From Rhodopirellula sp. (GTDB lineage Bacteria > Planctomycetota > Planctomycetia > Pirellulales > Pirellulaceae), in contig PAAT01000159.1 of NCBI GenBank assembly GCA_002698965.1, positions 1 to 33,687 of the forward strand: a stretch of DNA of 33,687 bases. Reading direction: 5' to 3'. The notes beneath the pieces are model-generated. The model saw only the letters and a list, made by a program, of their open reading frames with translations, was not told the origin of the DNA and searched no databases. Of this stretch, positions 24,929-33,367 are shown in pieces; within the stretch, counting starts at the first letter, position 1, and every line of letters starts with the position of its first letter. Both the position numbers and the translations under genes were made by a program.

Positions 24929-25405
24929 ATGAAACTCGTTAAAAAGCACGATTCGGGCATCCTTGAGGGTGATTTGACACCGATGATCGATATGACTTTT
25001 CAGTTGATCGCGTTCTTTATGGTGTTGATTAATTTCACCCAGAGTGAATCGAACGATAAAGTTCAGTTGCCTGATAGTGAACTCGCTAAGCCCCCCGAAA
25101 CCGTTCTTGAGAACTACCGGATTATACATCTGGGAGAAGATGGAACAGCTGTTATGGGAACCAGGGAAGAGAACTACAAAGGTTTGCGAACTGCTTTGGA
25201 TCTGCAATATCGCCAAATACAGTATAGCAATGAAGAGCCGGCAGATACCACCATCGTTATTCGTGCTCATAAGAATGCGAAGGGTGGAATGGTTCAGGAA
25301 TTGATCCAAATTTGTCAGGAAGCAGGATTTGAGAGCTTTGCGTTGCGAGCCGAGGAAAACGTGAATAATGGCTTTAAGTATATTTCACCGGTGCCAGGAG
25401 GCTAG
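24929..25405 (+). CDS. exbD: ExbD/TolR-family protein, first copy
   Basis: 158 residues. Single-pass partner of ExbB; its membrane aspartate carries protons. The start is typical: a short cytosolic part, then LTPMIDMTFQLIAFFMVLIN (16-35), in which D21 is the expected proton-carrying residue. A periplasmic domain follows (about 45-150), with the ending FESFALRAEENV. Three bases after exbB and five before the second exbD; the last codons contain the ribosome site for that gene. The sequence differs clearly from the second copy, so the two are probably distinct subunits and not a recent duplication. Confidence 0.93.
   Translation: MKLVKKHDSGILEGDLTPMIDMTFQLIAFFMVLINFTQSESNDKVQLPDSELAKPPETVLENYRIIHLGEDGTAVMGTREENYKGLRTALDLQYRQIQYSNEEPADTTIVIRAHKNAKGGMVQELIQICQEAGFESFALRAEENVNNGFKYISPVPGG
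25396..25401 (+). promoter_or_regulatory. Ribosome site of second exbD within first exbD
   Basis: AGGAGG formed by the final Gly-Gly codons of the first exbD, nine bases before the ATG at 25411. Indicates translational coupling. Confidence 0.6.
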
Positions 25406-25410
25406 TTGAT

Positions 25411-25905
25411 ATGCAAATCAGAAATGCCAATAAAGCCGGTGAGAAGATTGAACTGCAGATGACACCGATGATTGACATCGTGTTTCAATTGTTAGTCTTT
25501 TTTATCATGACCTTCAAAATCGTTTCGATGGAAGGTGATTTTAATATTCGCATGCCAGCAGCGGCCCCACAGGCCGCACCCCCAGAACAAATGGAGTTCC
25601 CTCCGATGAAGCTCTATTTGTCTGCGGATGCCGAAGGTACTCTGACAGGAATCCAACTCAACGAATCGCAACCGACTTCGTTTCAGGCGTTGAATCAGGA
25701 GATTCAGAAATTGGTTGGGACTGACAGTGGTCCGGGAGCGAGAGAAAGTGCGGAAATCGAGATCGGTTTTGATTATGACCTGCGTTATGAATTTGTCATT
25801 GGAGCAGTGACCGCTGTTTCCGGGACGAAGACGACTACGGGTGATGTGGTTAAACTTATCGAGAAAATCCGTTTCAATACTCCCGAAGTTCCTACTGCTG
25901 AATGA
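25411..25905 (+). CDS. exbD: ExbD/TolR-family protein, second copy
   Basis: 164 residues. Cytosolic N-terminus, then MTPMIDIVFQLLVFFIMTFK (17-36) with the membrane aspartate D22, then a Pro/Ala-rich stretch (APQAAPPEQMEFP) and a periplasmic domain that ends IEKIRFNTPEVP. Forms heteromeric complexes with ExbB in related systems; whether both ExbD copies join one channel is not known. Last gene of the operon: a terminator begins 28 bases after the stop. Confidence 0.93.
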   Translation: MQIRNANKAGEKIELQMTPMIDIVFQLLVFFIMTFKIVSMEGDFNIRMPAAAPQAAPPEQMEFPPMKLYLSADAEGTLTGIQLNESQPTSFQALNQEIQKLVGTDSGPGARESAEIEIGFDYDLRYEFVIGAVTAVSGTKTTTGDVVKLIEKIRFNTPEVPTAE

Positions 25906-25933
25906 TAACTAATTCGGCGACTAGTAAATGCGG

Positions 25934-25968
25934 CCACTGGGGGAGTCGAATCTTCGAGTGGTTTTTTT
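25934..25968 (+). terminator. Intrinsic terminator of the TPR-exbB-exbD operon
   Basis: CCACT and AGTGG (outer stem) enclose an inner TCGAA/TTCGA stem, and seven T residues follow directly. The T-tract runs into the stop codon of the convergent recombinase gene. Confidence 0.75.
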
Positions 25969-27016
25969 ATGCGCGAGGATGAAACTCGGCATGTATTTTT
26001 TTTAGCCGCGTCGGGTCGACATGAGTGTAGATTTGGGTGGTGGCAATACTCGCGTGCCCCAGTAATTCCTGTACCTGTCGCATATCAGCTCCACCGGCAA
26101 GCATGTGTGTCGCAAAACTATGGCGCAATGAGTGAGGGCTGATTTCTTTTGGAGCTCCTATACGAGCGGCATACTTTTTGACCAGTTCCCAAACAGCTTC
26201 GCGACGTAGTGGCCTGCCTCGGCGGCTAAGAATCACACGGCTTGGCTCCAGATCAGAGACACATTCGGTGAGCATTGGCCGTTCTGTTTGCAGGTATTCG
26301 GTAAGTGAGTTAACAGCTCGCGGAGCCAACGGGACAAGTCTCTGTTTGCCACCTTTACCATGGTATCGACAGTAGCCGGATTCCAAATGAAGATTGTTAA
26401 GTGTTAGGCCGACTACTTCAGACGCTCGACAACCGGTAGCGTATAGCAACTCAAGTAGTGCTTTGTCTCGTAATGGAAACATATCTTTGTTGCACGGAGC
26501 AGTTAGTAGCTTTTCAACGGTACCGACGGTCATTACATGTGGAATACGTTGCCACAGTTTTTGGCTTCCAAGTAATTCAGCGACGTTTTTAGAAAGGATC
26601 CCTTCTAGTTGTAGATATTTGAAGAATACTCGTAACGTCACAACATTACGGGCGATACTGCTGGGAGCCAATTTGTTTTTCTTGAGAAATACAACATAGT
26701 CCCCCAGTTTTTGAATGCTGATTCGTTTAATCGATCTTCCGCCGAGCCACTGTTGAAAACGTTTAAGGTCGTGGCGATAGGCGATAATACTGTTGTTGGC
26801 TAATTGGCATTCATCGCGCAGGTATTTTTCAAACTCCTGAAAGACCGGACGGTTGGCTTTCGGTGGTCTGTTTGCTTTATCTCGACGGCGTTTTAGCAGT
26901 TTACGCATGAGCGGTGAGGGGGATTTTCCAATGGTGCTAGTTGAATTTACAGAGTAACGGGCTGAAAAGCCTACTACAGTTGGAGTCGGCATCTCCTGTT
27001 GTACATCTGTATTCAT
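25967..27016 (-). CDS. xerD: Tyrosine recombinase, XerC/XerD type
   Basis: 349 residues from the ATG at 27016. Resolves chromosome dimers at dif by strand exchange. The N-terminal SAM-like DNA-binding domain is about 55-140 (FEKYLRDECQLANNSIIAYR then HDLKRFQQWL), the catalytic domain about 160-349. The catalytic set is complete: R197 (ATGCRASEV), a lysine in GKGGKQR, H295 and R298 (SPHSLRHSFATHML), H321 (LLGHASIATT) and the nucleophile Y330 (QIYTHV). The ending FHPRA is typical of XerD, but XerC cannot be excluded. An N-terminal extension of about 55 basic residues precedes the usual start; an ATG at residue 38 (26905) or a GTG at 27106 are alternative starts. No neighbouring integron or phage genes suggest a mobile element, so a housekeeping role is likely. 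Confidence 0.9.
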   Translation of the reverse strand: MNTDVQQEMPTPTVVGFSARYSVNSTSTIGKSPSPLMRKLLKRRRDKANRPPKANRPVFQEFEKYLRDECQLANNSIIAYRHDLKRFQQWLGGRSIKRISIQKLGDYVVFLKKNKLAPSSIARNVVTLRVFFKYLQLEGILSKNVAELLGSQKLWQRIPHVMTVGTVEKLLTAPCNKDMFPLRDKALLELLYATGCRASEVVGLTLNNLHLESGYCRYHGKGGKQRLVPLAPRAVNSLTEYLQTERPMLTECVSDLEPSRVILSRRGRPLRREAVWELVKKYAARIGAPKEISPHSLRHSFATHMLAGGADMRQVQELLGHASIATTQIYTHVDPTRLKKIHAEFHPRA

Positions 27017-27195
27017 AGGTTCTAACCGGTGATTCAAGATCACGCTCGTCTTTTGTTTGTACCGATTATTCCGGTTGGGAGGATATAATTTTAATGGATG
27101 ATACACAGAGAGGTTTTGGCCTGTAAACTTCCGGTTTGATCAGTCGAAAAAAGTAGTACGACTAGTTAATTATTTACTCTGGTGAATTCGCCGCT

Positions 27196-28194
27196 ATGAA
27201 GATTCTCGTCACTGGTGCCGCGGGTTATATCGGTAGCCATACTTGTCGCTTGTTGACCGAAACGGGCTATCAGGTGGTTGGTTATGATAACCTGTCTCGT
27301 GGACACCATATAGCCTTTGAAAGAGCGACAGGTGGTGGCACATTCGTGCAGGGAGATCTTCTCGACACCGCACTACTACGGAACACTTTGAAAGAGAAGT
27401 CAATTGAAGCCGTTGTTCACTTTGCAGCCCTTGGCTTGGTAGGCGAATCGGTAGAGTATCCGCAGCGGTATCATCGCAATAATGTCGAAGGCTCGTCGAG
27501 TCTGCTTCGGGCGATGCAGGAAGCAGGGGTTCGGCGATTGGTCGTCTCTAGTACGACAGCTATTTATGGTCAACCGGAGGAAATGCCCATTCGCGAGGAC
27601 ACCCCTCCTGCTCCGATCAACCCGTATGGACAATCGAAGTTGGACGTCGAGTATCTCCTGCAGGAAGCTTGCGAGCGAGATGGTTTAGGGTTTGTTGCCT
27701 TGCGTTATTTCAACGCAGCCGGAGCGTCATTAGATGGAATGCTTGGTGAAGCCCATGAACCAGAGACTCATTTGATCCCGATTGTCCTTCAGGTGGCTTT
27801 AGGCCAGCGCGAGCAAATTTGTATTTTTGGTGATGATTACCCAACACCTGACGGTACGTGTGTCCGGGATTATGTCCATGTTAATGATCTGGCCGATGCT
27901 CATCTTAGAGCACTAAATACACTCAATCCCGGCCAGAGAATTCAGTTAAATCTCGGGTCGGGGGTTGGGACTTCCGTGCTGGAAATTGTCGAGCACGCGA
28001 GAAAGGTAACGGGGCATGATATCCCGGCTGAGATTGGGGCGCGTAGATCGGGGGATCCTCCCTGGTTGATTGCAGATAATTCCCGCGCAAAACAAATACT
28101 TGGCTGGACCCCGGAATATTCCAGCTTGGATTCAATTTTGACAAGTGCCTGGCGATGGCATCAACGTCATCCACAGGGATATGAAACAACCTGA
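27196..28194 (+). CDS. galE: UDP-glucose 4-epimerase
   Basis: 332 residues, the family length. Interconverts UDP-glucose and UDP-galactose for surface polysaccharides. It has an extended SDR fold: NAD loop GAAGYIGSH (7-15), D31 of GYDNLSRG, the catalytic S119/T120 region (SSTTAIYG), and the pair Y144-x3-K148 (PYGQSK). The substrate part shows RYFNAAGASLDGMLGE and DYPTPDGTCVRDYVHVNDLA, both strong GalE signatures. Divergent from the recombinase gene. It overlaps the acyltransferase start by 14 bases. Confidence 0.96.
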   Translation: MKILVTGAAGYIGSHTCRLLTETGYQVVGYDNLSRGHHIAFERATGGGTFVQGDLLDTALLRNTLKEKSIEAVVHFAALGLVGESVEYPQRYHRNNVEGSSSLLRAMQEAGVRRLVVSSTTAIYGQPEEMPIREDTPPAPINPYGQSKLDVEYLLQEACERDGLGFVALRYFNAAGASLDGMLGEAHEPETHLIPIVLQVALGQREQICIFGDDYPTPDGTCVRDYVHVNDLADAHLRALNTLNPGQRIQLNLGSGVGTSVLEIVEHARKVTGHDIPAEIGARRSGDPPWLIADNSRAKQILGWTPEYSSLDSILTSAWRWHQRHPQGYETT

Positions 28195-29503
28195 AAGCTT
28201 TCGCAGGTTAGTAACCCATGGGTTCATTTTACCGTTTGCTGATAATAGATTGATGCAAGATTTAATCATAGAAAAGCCATATTATTTTGTTCAGCCCCCC
28301 AAGCGAAGTTTTGTTCTGTGGGTGGTTGCGGGTTTGCGTTTGTATCGCTGGTGGTTGAAAGATTCTGAGGGAATCTACGAGTACGAAGTTCGAAATCAAC
28401 ATCTGATTCAACAGTCATTGGATGCCGCGCACAGTATTTTGATTGCTGGCAACCATTGTCGTAATGCAGATCCGATGGCCATTGGGGAATTGCTGTATGT
28501 CGTTGACAGTTACGCCTACCTGATGGCCAGTTGGCACCTTTTCAATCAGGATAGGTTTAGTGCATGGATGATTAAACATCTGGGGGCATTTAGTATCAAC
28601 CGGGAAGGTATGGATAAAAAGGCCATAAGCTTCGCAATTAAAACATTGGTGGATGGAGAGCGAATGCTGGTGATTTACCCTGAAGGCTCGATTTCCCGAA
28701 GTAATGACTTCATGCATCCTTTTTTAGATGGTACCGGATTTATTGCGAGAACAGCTGCAAGGAAACGAGTAAAGTTAGCGGGGGAGGGAAATTCAGGTAA
28801 AGTTGTCGTGCATCCGGTCTCCTTTCGCTATTTGTTTGTAGGTGATTTTGATGCCTGTTGTGAGCATACGTTGAATTTACTAGAGACGCATCTGAAGTGG
28901 GCTCCTCAGACGGACCTGCCTCTGCTCGCTCGCATTGCCAAGGTTGCAGTTGGTTTACTGGCTGAACGGGAAGAAAAGTATTTAGGAAAAGCTCAGGAAG
29001 GCGAATATTATGAACGAATTGAAGCTTTGATTGTGCATATCCTTTCCGAACAGGAGAAAAAGTGGAAGGGTGAAGTGCAATCGGGAGATTACATTCCACG
29101 TGTAAAGTCGTTACGGCCTATCATCGTACCGGACCTCGCCAAGGGTAATTTGCAGCTTGAAGAAGCGGCAGATCGACGTCGGGATTTGTATGATCTTAAT
29201 TTTGTTCAGCAGCTTTGTTATTACCCCGTTGATTACCTGTCAGGTAAAACGGGGAAAGTAACCGTGGAACGTATTATTGAGACGCTCGAGCGTTTGGAAG
29301 AGGATCTTACCGATACGATTACGATGCCACGTCGCTTTAAGCTGGTTATCGATGTGCTTGATGCTGTGGAAGTACCCGCAGAGAAATTGCCGCGTGGTGC
29401 AGAGAATGATCCTGTGATGGACGAAGTACGAGATCGACTCGAAGCTAATTTGGCTTTGTCTGCGGAATGGTTGCCGGTTTATGAGCCAGAGCCTGCCGGT
29501 TAA
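28181..29503 (+). CDS. Glycerol-3-phosphate/lysophosphatidate acyltransferase-like protein
   Basis: 440 residues from the ATG at 28181 (AGGG just upstream); another ATG at 28253 is possible. The PlsC-type acyltransferase domain is visible: motif I GNHCRNADPM (the HX4D charge relay), motif II region WMIKHLGAFSINREG, motif III YPEGSISRSND. Such enzymes acylate glycerol phosphate or lysophospholipids at the inner membrane. The second half (about 210-440) is a charged, partly helical region of unclear role that makes the protein almost twice the size of PlsC. The exact acceptor is unknown. Its end overlaps the convergent prmC stop by 3 bases. Overlap with galE suggests co-expression. Confidence 0.85.
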   Translation: MKQPESFRRLVTHGFILPFADNRLMQDLIIEKPYYFVQPPKRSFVLWVVAGLRLYRWWLKDSEGIYEYEVRNQHLIQQSLDAAHSILIAGNHCRNADPMAIGELLYVVDSYAYLMASWHLFNQDRFSAWMIKHLGAFSINREGMDKKAISFAIKTLVDGERMLVIYPEGSISRSNDFMHPFLDGTGFIARTAARKRVKLAGEGNSGKVVVHPVSFRYLFVGDFDACCEHTLNLLETHLKWAPQTDLPLLARIAKVAVGLLAEREEKYLGKAQEGEYYERIEALIVHILSEQEKKWKGEVQSGDYIPRVKSLRPIIVPDLAKGNLQLEEAADRRRDLYDLNFVQQLCYYPVDYLSGKTGKVTVERIIETLERLEEDLTDTITMPRRFKLVIDVLDAVEVPAEKLPRGAENDPVMDEVRDRLEANLALSAEWLPVYEPEPAG

Positions 29504-30408
29504 ACTTGCCCCAAAACAATCCGGGGATTCCCTGTATGATCTCGTTTTATGTTGACGCTTTGGTAGCCATACTCTTCCAATAATTGTTTGAGCCCTGAGG
29601 CAAGCATAGGGCTTGTTTCGAGTACTAACCAGCCACTCGGATTTAAGAGAGGCTTTGCTTCCGGAATCAGGCGCTGATAGATTTCCATGCCGGTGGGCCC
29701 GGACACCAATGCCTGCAAAGGTTCATAGTCTTTTACATCAGGACTACATTGTGCGAGCTCATTATCACTGACATAGGGAGGATTACTGACGATGACATCG
29801 AAGGTTTCGCCCTCAAGCGGATTGCAAAGATCACCACTGCGGAATTGGATGCGATCGGCAACGTCGTGGAAGTGAGCATTTTCTTGAGCGACGGATAACG
29901 CCGCCTCTGAGATGTCGGAGGCGACAAATTGGCTGTGTTGCAATTCTTTGGCTAATGTAATAGCCAGTATTCCGCTACCGGTTCCAATATCTGCAATGGT
30001 GCTTGTATCGGCTTGTTTGCTTTTTGCTAAATCCAAAATCGCTTGGACAGCCTCTTCGGTATCCGGTCGTGGTATTAGCGTGTCTTTTGTGACTTTGAAT
30101 TTAAGAGAAAAGAACTCTTTGTGCCCAACGAGATAAGCCACCGGACAGCCGGCAGCACGTTCTTTGACAAGGTTGCGAAATGTAGCCCGAACCTGATCGC
30201 CAGGATCCTCGTCGAATCTGGTATAGAGCATGATTCTTTCACAACCAAGCACTTTTGCTAGCAGGATTTCAGTGTCCAGACGAGCAGATTCAGAACCGTT
30301 TTCGGTTAAGTACTGGTTGGTCCAGTTGATCAACCGGCCAATAGTCCAGGCGTTGTTGTTAGTTTCTGAAGCGTTCGCTTGTGACATGACGTGAGGCTGA
30401 AAATCCAT
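29500..30408 (-). CDS. prmC: Release factor glutamine methyltransferase PrmC (HemK)
   Basis: 302 residues from the ATG at 30408 (an ATG at 30387 is also possible). Methylates the glutamine of the GGQ motif in release factors, using S-adenosylmethionine. N-terminal helical domain is about 15-100 (SARLDTEILLAKVLG; VAYLVGHKEFFSLKF). The SAM loop is DIGTGSGILA (140-149), and the substrate-glutamine motif NPPY is at 209-212 (VSNPPYVSD). It lies 22 bases after prfA, its substrate, in the standard bacterial order. A longer frame from 30483 would overlap prfA by 53 bases and is less likely. Length is slightly above the usual 280. Confidence 0.95.
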   Translation of the reverse strand: MDFQPHVMSQANASETNNNAWTIGRLINWTNQYLTENGSESARLDTEILLAKVLGCERIMLYTRFDEDPGDQVRATFRNLVKERAAGCPVAYLVGHKEFFSLKFKVTKDTLIPRPDTEEAVQAILDLAKSKQADTSTIADIGTGSGILAITLAKELQHSQFVASDISEAALSVAQENAHFHDVADRIQFRSGDLCNPLEGETFDVIVSNPPYVSDNELAQCSPDVKDYEPLQALVSGPTGMEIYQRLIPEAKPLLNPSGWLVLETSPMLASGLKQLLEEYGYQSVNIKRDHTGNPRIVLGQV

Positions 30409-30430
30409 TACAGCCCGAGAGGGTATGAAG

Positions 30431-31507
30431 TTAGTCGTCGAGTGAACCCATTGATTCACGCAGTTGATTACGATCATGGTCAATTAGTAGGTCAGAAACC
30501 ATTTGCAGGTTACCAGCCAAAATTTGATCGAGTTTGTAGAGAGTTGCGTTGATCCGGTGGTCCGTAAGCCGGTTTTCGGGGAAGTTATAAGTTCTAATAC
30601 GCTGACTGCGGTCGCCTGACCCAATCAGCGATTGTCGTTCATTCGCACGTTTTTCATGCTCCTGCTGACGAAATAACTCGTAAACACGAGCCTGTAGAAT
30701 TCGAAGTGCCTTGGCTAGATTCTTGTGCTGGCTTTTTTCATCCTGCATCGAAACCACGATACCGGTTTCGTAATGTGTGACTCGCACTGCGGAGGCTGTT
30801 TTGTTCACGTGCTGTCCGCCCGGACCGCTCGCATGGAATATGTCTTTTCGATAGTCATCGGGCTTAATATCGATTTCTAAATCTTCTGGTTCGGGCAGTA
30901 CGGCAACGGTTGCTGCGGAGGTGTGGACTCGCCCTTTCGTTTCGGTGTCTGGTACACGTTGTACACGGTGTCCCCCACTTTCATAGCCAAGCTCCCGGAA
31001 AACGCCATCCCCTTCAAATGTAAGAGTAATTTCCTTAAAGCCACCCAGCTCGGTAGGACTGGCTTCCATGACTTCGACTTTCCATCCTTTGATTTCCGAA
31101 TGTCTTTTATACATTTCATACAAATCACGAGCAAAGAGAGCTGCTTCATCTCCACCAGTGCCGGCTCGAATCTCCATCACGCAACGAGTACGAGTGGCAT
31201 CTTCTCCACCGATCGTCATATCCAGTAGTTCGGCCCAAAATTCTTCTCGGCGTTCAGTAACACCGGGAATTTCCATTTCGGCCAATTCTTGTTCTTCCGC
31301 ATCATCGCTGGCGGCCATTTCCTTTAGCTCGCCCAATTCCGCCACAACGTTTTTGAAATTTCGGTAGAGTCCCGCTAGTTTTGCCAGCCCACCATGCTCC
31401 CGAGCCACTGCCGCGAGTTTGGCTGAATTCCCCAGAACTTCGGGATCCATCATCATCCCTTCAAGTTCTGTAAAGCGAGCGAGTTTTTCTTCGAGCATTT
31501 CTCGCAT
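30431..31507 (-). CDS. prfA: Peptide chain release factor 1
   Basis: 358 residues, the family length. Recognises UAA and UAG and triggers peptide release on the ribosome. The N-terminal helical domain is about 1-100; the codon-recognition tripeptide PxT appears as PDT at 186-188 ([16 protein letters not shown]), which identifies RF1 rather than RF2. The catalytic GGQ is at 230-232 ([11 protein letters not shown]), the site methylated by the next gene product. ATG start. Separated from rpmE upstream by a 171-base gap that contains a terminator hairpin, so it should have its own promoter. Confidence 0.97.
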   Translation of the reverse strand: MREMLEEKLARFTELEGMMMDPEVLGNSAKLAAVAREHGGLAKLAGLYRNFKNVVAELGELKEMAASDDAEEQELAEMEIPGVTERREEFWAELLDMTIGGEDATRTRCVMEIRAGTGGDEAALFARDLYEMYKRHSEIKGWKVEVMEASPTELGGFKEITLTFEGDGVFRELGYESGGHRVQRVPDTETKGRVHTSAATVAVLPEPEDLEIDIKPDDYRKDIFHASGPGGQHVNKTASAVRVTHYETGIVVSMQDEKSQHKNLAKALRILQARVYELFRQQEHEKRANERQSLIGSGDRSQRIRTYNFPENRLTDHRINATLYKLDQILAGNLQMVSDLLIDHDRNQLRESMGSLDD

Positions 31508-31589
31508 GAAATTAGCAATCCTTGATGTTGTTGTCGGTATTATGCAGTGGGCGTATTGGCAATATTGATTACTAACAGCCTAAATGACA

Positions 31590-31622
31590 AACGCAGTGAT
31601 CAGCAAGGCCGATCACTGCGTT
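31590..31622 (-). terminator. Perfect 12-base-pair hairpin between rpmE and prfA
   Basis: AACGCAGTGATC and GATCACTGCGTT form an uninterrupted 12-pair stem with a nine-base loop. On the minus strand the tail is TGTCATTT. It lies about 57 bases after the rpmE stop and is most likely the rpmE terminator. Confidence 0.7.
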
Positions 31623-31678
31623 AAATGACTATTCAGTGACATGTCAGAATGCGGTGACGACGTCACTTTCGATAAAAA

Positions 31679-31897
31679 TTACTTCTTCGTTCCGTAGGAA
31701 CCCGCAGCAAATTTGTTCTTGAACTTTTCGATGCGTCCGGCAGTATCCACGAACTTCAGCTTCCCGGTGTAAAACGGGTGACATTCAGAGCAGATGTCGA
31801 TCTTCAACTCGCTACGGGTACTACGAGTGGTGAATGAGGTCCCACACCCACAAGTAACACTAGTTTCGACGTAGTCAGGATGAATGCCTTCTTTCAT
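31679..31897 (-). CDS. rpmE: 50S ribosomal protein bL31, zinc-binding form
   Basis: 72 residues, the family length. Part of the large ribosomal subunit at the subunit bridge. Cysteines C16, C18, C36 and C39 (TCGCGT and ICSECHPF) are the zinc-ligand set of the C-plus form. The block [20 protein letters not shown] is the bL31 signature. ATG start with GGAAC upstream. Closed by the 12-pair hairpin. Confidence 0.97.
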   Translation of the reverse strand: MKEGIHPDYVETSVTCGCGTSFTTRSTRSELKIDICSECHPFYTGKLKFVDTAGRIEKFKNKFAAGSYGTKK

Positions 31898-32092
31898 CGT
31901 TTCGTTCCATTGTTTCTGATTTGGTTTATGTCTTTATTTCCAAGGGTTGTTTGAATAATTAACCCTTCTGTTACCAACAATTATTGATGGTCAAACAACT
32001 GAATATAGTCCGAATATTCGGTTTCGACAAGAACCGCTATCGAACAATAAGAATTATATTCAATGCCCGTATTCTTTCCGTAAATGCCTGTT

Positions 32093-33232
32093 TTAACGCT
32101 TTTGCGCGAGTTCCTGGAAGAGGTCATAACGCGCCTGAATCTCGGTCAAGCTATCATTGCCAAATTTCTCACAAAAGGCGACCGCCACTTCGAATGCCAC
32201 GACATTTTCTATAATGATGGCAGCGGCTGAGACAGCACAGACGTCTGATCGTTCATAATTAGCCACTTCTTTTTCTTTTGATTCCAGATTGATACTTTCA
32301 AGTGGCTTACGAAGTGTACTAATTGGTTTCTTAGCCGCTCGAACAACCAGTGGTTGGCCATTGGTCATTCCTGCTTCCAATCCCCCGGCGTTATTTGTGG
32401 GTCGATCAAAACCCAGAGTCGGCGAGTCCTTTGTGGCCTCGTTATAGGTGATTGGGTCGTGAACCTGTGATCCGGGACGGCGGGCAGCTTCAAAACCAAG
32501 TCCGATTTCAACACCTTTAATCGCCTGAACAGCCATGACAGCCTGAGCAATTTTGCCATCGAGCTTGCGGTCCCATTGGGCGTGAGTTCCAAGCCCAAAA
32601 GGCAAGCCTTCAATACGAACTTCGAGGACACCCCCGAGTGTATCTCCGTTACTACCTGCTTCGTCGATCCGCTCACAGATTGCTGCGTCCTGTTCGGGAT
32701 TCAAGGAGTATACTTTGCTTGCTTCACGGTATTCACGCAGTTGTTGGATATCCCCCTCTTTGGGATCGATCACGATCCCACCTAGCTCAGATACGTAGCC
32801 AATACATTCGATTCCGAAGGGCTTGAGAATTTGTTTTGCAAGCCCTCCTGCTGCCACCCGTACGGCTGTTTCACGAGCACTTGCTCGTTCCAGGATATTT
32901 CGAATGGAACCCAGGTATTTGACGGCGCCTGTTAGATCACCATGCCCTGGACGAGGTCGCTCCAGATCCTTCATCCGTTCCAGCTTGTAGTCTTTATTAA
33001 TGACTTGCAGCGTGACAGGTGAACCCATTGTCGTGTTCTTCCAGATACCAGTCAGAACTTCGACTTTGTCGGTTTCGATCTTCTGACGTCCTCCACGACC
33101 ATAACCACCCTGACGCATTTTTAGGTCGTAGTTGATCGATTCCAGGTCTAATTCGATACCTGCAGGGAATCCATCAACAAGCGCTAAAAGCGTTTTGCCG
33201 TGCGATTCTCCTGCTGTCCAGTAACGTAACAT
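32093..33232 (-). CDS. aroC: Chorismate synthase
   Basis: 379 residues, within family size. Converts EPSP to chorismate, the last step of the shikimate pathway, with reduced FMN. The start MLRYWTAGESHGKTLLALVD holds the conserved GESHG. Further signatures are RPRPGHGDLTGAVKY (the FMN/substrate site), RASARETAVRVAAG, and near the C-terminus the pattern NNAGGLEAGMTNGQPLVVRA. ATG start. Divergent from the transporter gene and 195 bases from rpmE. No other shikimate gene is in the window. Confidence 0.97.
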   Translation of the reverse strand: MLRYWTAGESHGKTLLALVDGFPAGIELDLESINYDLKMRQGGYGRGGRQKIETDKVEVLTGIWKNTTMGSPVTLQVINKDYKLERMKDLERPRPGHGDLTGAVKYLGSIRNILERASARETAVRVAAGGLAKQILKPFGIECIGYVSELGGIVIDPKEGDIQQLREYREASKVYSLNPEQDAAICERIDEAGSNGDTLGGVLEVRIEGLPFGLGTHAQWDRKLDGKIAQAVMAVQAIKGVEIGLGFEAARRPGSQVHDPITYNEATKDSPTLGFDRPTNNAGGLEAGMTNGQPLVVRAAKKPISTLRKPLESINLESKEKEVANYERSDVCAVSAAAIIIENVVAFEVAVAFCEKFGNDSLTEIQARYDLFQELAQKR

Positions 33233-33367
33233 ATTCGTGTATTCTCAAAGAGTTCTTACTTGGTGTATTGGTATCACTTCAGTTTAACTTGAGTGGTAAA
33301 TGTCGGGTAGGTGCGTTAAAACTGAACGCTTGGGATAACTGCACTTCTAAAGAATCGGACCATTTAC

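Noticed and set aside
25967..27016. Recombinase as sign of an integrative element
   Set aside because: No attachment-site repeats, phage genes or composition change are visible around it; the sequence is close to housekeeping XerC/XerD.
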